64,000 nt of DNA from Flavobacteriaceae bacterium (GTDB taxonomy: Bacteria; Bacteroidota; Bacteroidia; Flavobacteriales; Flavobacteriaceae). Shown here in pieces: positions 61,646 through 64,000 of this stretch (positions within the stretch are counted from its first letter, which is position 1; every line of letters starts with the position of its first letter). The notes beneath the pieces are model-generated. The model saw nothing but the letters and a program-made list of their open reading frames with translations, was not told the origin of the DNA and did no database searches. The position numbers were made by a program, and so were the translations under genes. The stretch covers positions 124,001 through 188,000 of the forward strand of contig CANKLE010000002.1 in assembly GCA_947483075.1 (NCBI GenBank), in the 5' to 3' direction.

Positions 61646-62374
61646 ATGAAAAATAGATTTCTACAATTTTGCATATCCATTTTGGTGGTTTTATTTTTTG
61701 GTTGCTCCACGAGTTCAGATGGTAATGGGAATTCTACAACTGATGTTGATGGAAATGTTTACCAATATGTAACCATCTGCAGTCAAACATGGCTACAAAG
61801 TAACTTGAACGTTTCCAAATACAGTGATGGTACACCCATTACTCAAGTAACAAGTCCAACAGATTGGGAGAACCTAACCACTGGAGCTTGGTGTTACTAT
61901 GAAAACAATACAGCGAACGGCCCCGTTTATGGCAAGTTGTACAATTGGTATGCTGTAGCTGGTATTTACGATGTGGCATCACTAGGCAATTCAGCATTGC
62001 GCAAAAAACTGGCTCCCATGGGTTGGCATGTTCCGAGTGATGGGGAATGGACACAACTCACAGATTGTTTAGGAGGCGAAAGTGTAGCAGGTGGCAAAAT
62101 GAAGGCAACAGGAACCATCCAAGCAGGTAATGGACTATGGCAAGACCCAAACACAGCTGCCACTAATGAATCAGGATTTACAGGACTTCCGGGAGGTTAT
62201 CGCAGCGGCATTGGGATGTTCAACTACGTTAGCAACGACGGCAACTGGTGGAGTTCGTCAGAGAACTCTACTACAAATGCCTGGGTCCATGGCCTGGGTC
62301 ACTATGATAGTTATGCGTACAGAGGCAACAGCAATAAGGACTACGGTTTTTCAGTAAGATGCGTTAGAGATTAG
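61646..62374 (+). CDS. FISUMP-domain lipoprotein
   Basis: A 242-aa protein with a lipoprotein signal (MKNRFLQFCISILVVLFFGCSTSS) and one FISUMP domain (Fibrobacter major paralogous domain, TIGR02145). It has DVDGNVYQYVTICSQTWLQSNLNVSKY, GKLYNWYAVAG, GWHVPSDGEWTQLT, the GLPGGYRS segment and the end DYGFSVRCVRD. Such domains occur in surface proteins of Bacteroidetes and Fibrobacteres; the function is unknown, possibly adhesion. It follows the repeat gap and precedes the HEPN-like gene by 9 nt. Confidence 0.88.
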   Translation: MKNRFLQFCISILVVLFFGCSTSSDGNGNSTTDVDGNVYQYVTICSQTWLQSNLNVSKYSDGTPITQVTSPTDWENLTTGAWCYYENNTANGPVYGKLYNWYAVAGIYDVASLGNSALRKKLAPMGWHVPSDGEWTQLTDCLGGESVAGGKMKATGTIQAGNGLWQDPNTAATNESGFTGLPGGYRSGIGMFNYVSNDGNWWSSSENSTTNAWVHGLGHYDSYAYRGNSNKDYGFSVRCVRD

Positions 62375-62383
62375 TTTTGAAAA

Positions 62384-62860
62384 ATGCAAAAAACATTAAA
62401 TAAAAAGAATTACTACAAGCTTTACAGTTATCGATTTGCTTTTTCGCAAATGAATAAAGCAATAGACGGAAAATTCTATCTTGAAGCTATCACCATTCAG
62501 GAAAGCATAATTACCGATAGAATATTGAATTTTGTAATTAATAAGAATATTAAAATTATCAAGGAAGATGAACTATATAGGACATTAGTAAACTTAAACA
62601 AGTTAATAGAATACTCTAAAAGCTATTTTGATGATGAAAATTTATATGATGATTTGAATAATTTTAGAAAAGATAGAAATAAATGCATACATGCAATTGT
62701 AAAATCATATCCCGGCAATCCAACAATAAAAGTCAATGATTTTCAGAAATTGGCTAAAGAAACAAGTTTAAATGGAAGAATATTAACCAGAAAGGTTGAT
62801 GCTTGGCATAGGAGAATGAAGAAAAAATCTTTAGTTAATGCAATTGATTTAGTTTTATAG
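62384..62860 (+). CDS. Putative HEPN-domain protein (158 aa)
   Basis: An all-helical, AT-rich-coded protein without relatives I can name. It contains FRKDRNKCIHAIVKS (94-108), which includes R98-N-x-x-x-H103, the R-x4-6-H active site of HEPN ribonucleases. The helix arrangement (EAITIQESIITDRILNFVI, then a long charged helix, then the motif) also fits HEPN folds. Its codon use is poorer in G/C than that of neighbours. No MNT nucleotidyltransferase gene is adjacent, though HEPN toxins often pair with one. Alternatives: a DUF4145-type or abortive-infection protein, or an unrelated helical protein. Confidence 0.5.
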   Translation: MQKTLNKKNYYKLYSYRFAFSQMNKAIDGKFYLEAITIQESIITDRILNFVINKNIKIIKEDELYRTLVNLNKLIEYSKSYFDDENLYDDLNNFRKDRNKCIHAIVKSYPGNPTIKVNDFQKLAKETSLNGRILTRKVDAWHRRMKKKSLVNAIDLVL

Positions 62861-62878
62861 CAAAGCGGAAATTCTTCA

Positions 62879-62906
62879 CCTGAAACTTGAAACCTAAAAC
62901 CCGAAA
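62879..62906. repeat. Degenerate heptamer string (TGAAACTTGAAAC type)
   Basis: CCTGAAACTTGAAACCTAAAACCCGAAAC resembles the complement of the GTTTCAA heptamers at 34391 and the CCCTAAA string at 61097-61140. It directly precedes the DUF4920 gene and closes the accessory segment. Confidence 0.65.
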
Positions 62907-62939
62907 CAATTATCTTTACCCCACAAAAAACCATCTCCC

Positions 62940-63428
62940 ATGAAAAAATATATTATTCTAGCCGGCCTTTGTTTAGCCTTTGTAAGTTGTAAAAAAGAAG
63001 CTGTAGCCCCTGTGGCTCCAGAAGTAAAATACGTGTCGTTTGGCGATTCGATATCCCAAGATGGCGCGATATCCAAAGCCGATATGTTTGCCAAATACCA
63101 AACTTTAAAAGAAGGCGATACCCTGCAAGTAGCGTTTACTTCGAAGATCAATGACGTATGTCAGAAAAAAGGCTGTTGGATGAACTTGGCCTTGACCGAC
63201 AAAGAAGCGGCTTTTGTGAAATTTAAAGATTACGGGTTTTTCATGCCGTTGAACTCAAAAGGAGCCGAAGTAATTGTACACGGAAAAGCTTTTGTGAGCG
63301 TAGAATCTATCGAAGAATTAAAGCATTATGCCAAAGATGCCGGCAAGTCACAAGCGGCCATTGACAGCATTGTGGCGCCAGAAGTGACCTATTCATTTGA
63401 GGCCAATGGCGTATTACTGAAACAATAA
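62940..63428 (+). CDS. DUF4920 domain lipoprotein
   Basis: A 162-aa protein with a lipoprotein signal (MKKYIILAGLCLAFVSCKKEA). The DUF4920 domain carries FTSKINDVCQKKGCWMNLAL, with cysteines likely to bind a metal or form a disulfide, and GYGFFMPLNSKGAEVIVHGKAF-like strands. The following gene starts at its stop (TAATG), so it belongs to an operon leading to mnmD. In other flavobacteria this gene stands near ilvE and mnmD, as I recall. Confidence 0.85.
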   Translation: MKKYIILAGLCLAFVSCKKEAVAPVAPEVKYVSFGDSISQDGAISKADMFAKYQTLKEGDTLQVAFTSKINDVCQKKGCWMNLALTDKEAAFVKFKDYGFFMPLNSKGAEVIVHGKAFVSVESIEELKHYAKDAGKSQAAIDSIVAPEVTYSFEANGVLLKQ

Positions 63429-63865
63429 TGAAATACGCCGTACTAGTTGCCTTGATGTTGTTGCTGGGTTGCACAAAAAAAGAAACAAAACCCAAAGAAG
63501 CTTGTGCAAATTCGCCGGCTAAAACGCTCAAAATGTACAAGATGTCCGAAATGTCGGCCTTGATGGAGCAGATGTATGCCGAAAACCAACAGCTCAAATT
63601 GCGCATCCAAAAAGGCGAGAAAATTGGCGCTTTTCCCAATCATTTCTTGAAAATTCACCAAGCGGTGATGACCGACAGCACTGAGAATGATGCGTTTTTT
63701 AAAGAACAAGCCCACAACTTCATTTCTGCCCAAGAACAAATTTACCATGACCCCAAAAACGCCGAAGCCCATTTTAATGCAGGCGTAGATGCCTGTATAC
63801 AATGTCACCAGGTGAAATGTGCAGGCCCGATTGCCCGAATCAAAAAATTATACATCAAACCCTAA
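63428..63865 (+). CDS. Mono-haem c-type lipoprotein
   Basis: A 145-aa protein with a lipoprotein signal (MKYAVLVALMLLLGCTKKE) and a single haem-binding motif CIQCHQ near residues 127-132 (CxxCH), followed by VKCAGPIARIKKL. The middle is helical and Met-rich (KMYKMSEMSALMEQMY). It looks like a small class II-like cytochrome c or haem-binding envelope protein. It overlaps DUF4920 by one base and abuts mnmD. Function unknown. Confidence 0.7.
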   Translation: MKYAVLVALMLLLGCTKKETKPKEACANSPAKTLKMYKMSEMSALMEQMYAENQQLKLRIQKGEKIGAFPNHFLKIHQAVMTDSTENDAFFKEQAHNFISAQEQIYHDPKNAEAHFNAGVDACIQCHQVKCAGPIARIKKLYIKP

Positions 63866-64000
63866 ATGAAACGGGTAGTGGTGCACACCGCCGATGGATC
63901 TACTTCGATCCATTTGCCCGATTGGAACGAAAGTTACCATTCCAAACACGGCGCCATTCAGGAAGCCCAGCATGTATTCATTAAAAATGGATTGGATTTA
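63866..64000 (+). CDS. mnmD: tRNA U34 methyltransferase MnmD (partial, 5' end)
   Basis: ATG at 63866 directly after the upstream stop. The 45 codons inside the window include TSIHLPDWNESYHSKHGAIQ, the characteristic N-terminus of MnmD, which methylates 5-aminomethyl-2-thiouridine at the tRNA wobble position with SAM. The gene continues beyond the window. Confidence 0.85.
   Translation, partial: MKRVVVHTADGSTSIHLPDWNESYHSKHGAIQEAQHVFIKNGLDL

Noticed and set aside
60839-62939. Insertion sequence or prophage remnant
   Set aside because: No transposase, integrase or phage gene and no clear terminal inverted repeats were seen.

Overview
The window reads as chromosomal DNA of a member of the Flavobacteriaceae, most likely Flavobacterium or a close relative. 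Evidence: AT-rich coding style; genes whose starts lack clear Shine-Dalgarno sites; repeated -7 boxes of the form TAnnTTTG, often preceded by TTG at 16-23 nt (the Bacteroidetes promoter type); type IX secretion C-terminal sorting domains on two secreted proteins; and many families largely confined to flavobacteria (DUF6048, DUF6452, DUF6095, DUF6787, DUF4293, DUF4920, CCC-motif protein, FISUMP domain, MnmD). I saw no rRNA, tRNA, transposase, integrase or CRISPR array.

Layout. 1-3147: end of a beta-glucan degradation locus (GH16 tail, GH3 lipoprotein, GH16). 3278-6902: an ECF-type sigma factor with a 47-aa ORF behind it, an endonuclease III lacking its Fe-S cysteines, a Bcp peroxiredoxin and a large conserved cytosolic protein of unknown role. 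6991-8691: MBL-fold hydrolase and two small envelope proteins. 8675-12826 (minus): four tightly coupled genes, BatA/VWA protein, a dihydroorotase homologue without its metal ligands, a small membrane protein and an esterase. 12914-19470 (minus): DEAD-box helicase, TIGR02757 protein, LolD-type ATPase, serA, serC and a LuxC-like acyl-CoA reductase, divergent from a ferredoxin gene. 20059-28590 (plus): ychF, a FIST protein paired with a cytosolic hybrid kinase, and parE-parC. 28636-32864 (minus): a coupled operon (methyltransferase, ZIP transporter, MurQ, DUF6095, a Qnr-like pentapeptide-repeat protein, lipoprotein, TerC). 32983-43278: RNA methyltransferases, a T9SS cargo protein, ornithine aminotransferase, small membrane proteins, an Smr protein, a duplicated-domain lipoprotein and a cysteine desulfurase. 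43324-48923 (minus): lpdA, two PAP2 phosphatases, an ABC exporter and truA. 49065-56419: phosphodiesterase, rho, a secreted nuclease, an RsmB-type methyltransferase and kup. 56561-59271 (minus): a second ECF sigma operon and a GyrI-like/SRPBCC protein. 59350-64000: MazG-like hydrolase, ilvE, an 0.8-kb repeat-filled gap, a FISUMP lipoprotein and a HEPN-like protein (apparent accessory insertion), then DUF4920, a mono-haem lipoprotein and the start of mnmD.

Most of the window is core genome. The parts that depart from the ordinary are the degenerate dihydroorotase in the BatA operon, the cluster-less Nth, the pentapeptide protein near parEC, the paired -7 boxes at two divergent promoters, and the 60.8-62.9 kb accessory segment with its nested repeats and putative HEPN ribonuclease. 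I did not find a clear, complete, undescribed multi-gene system. Family names are given from memory of the families; no database search was possible.
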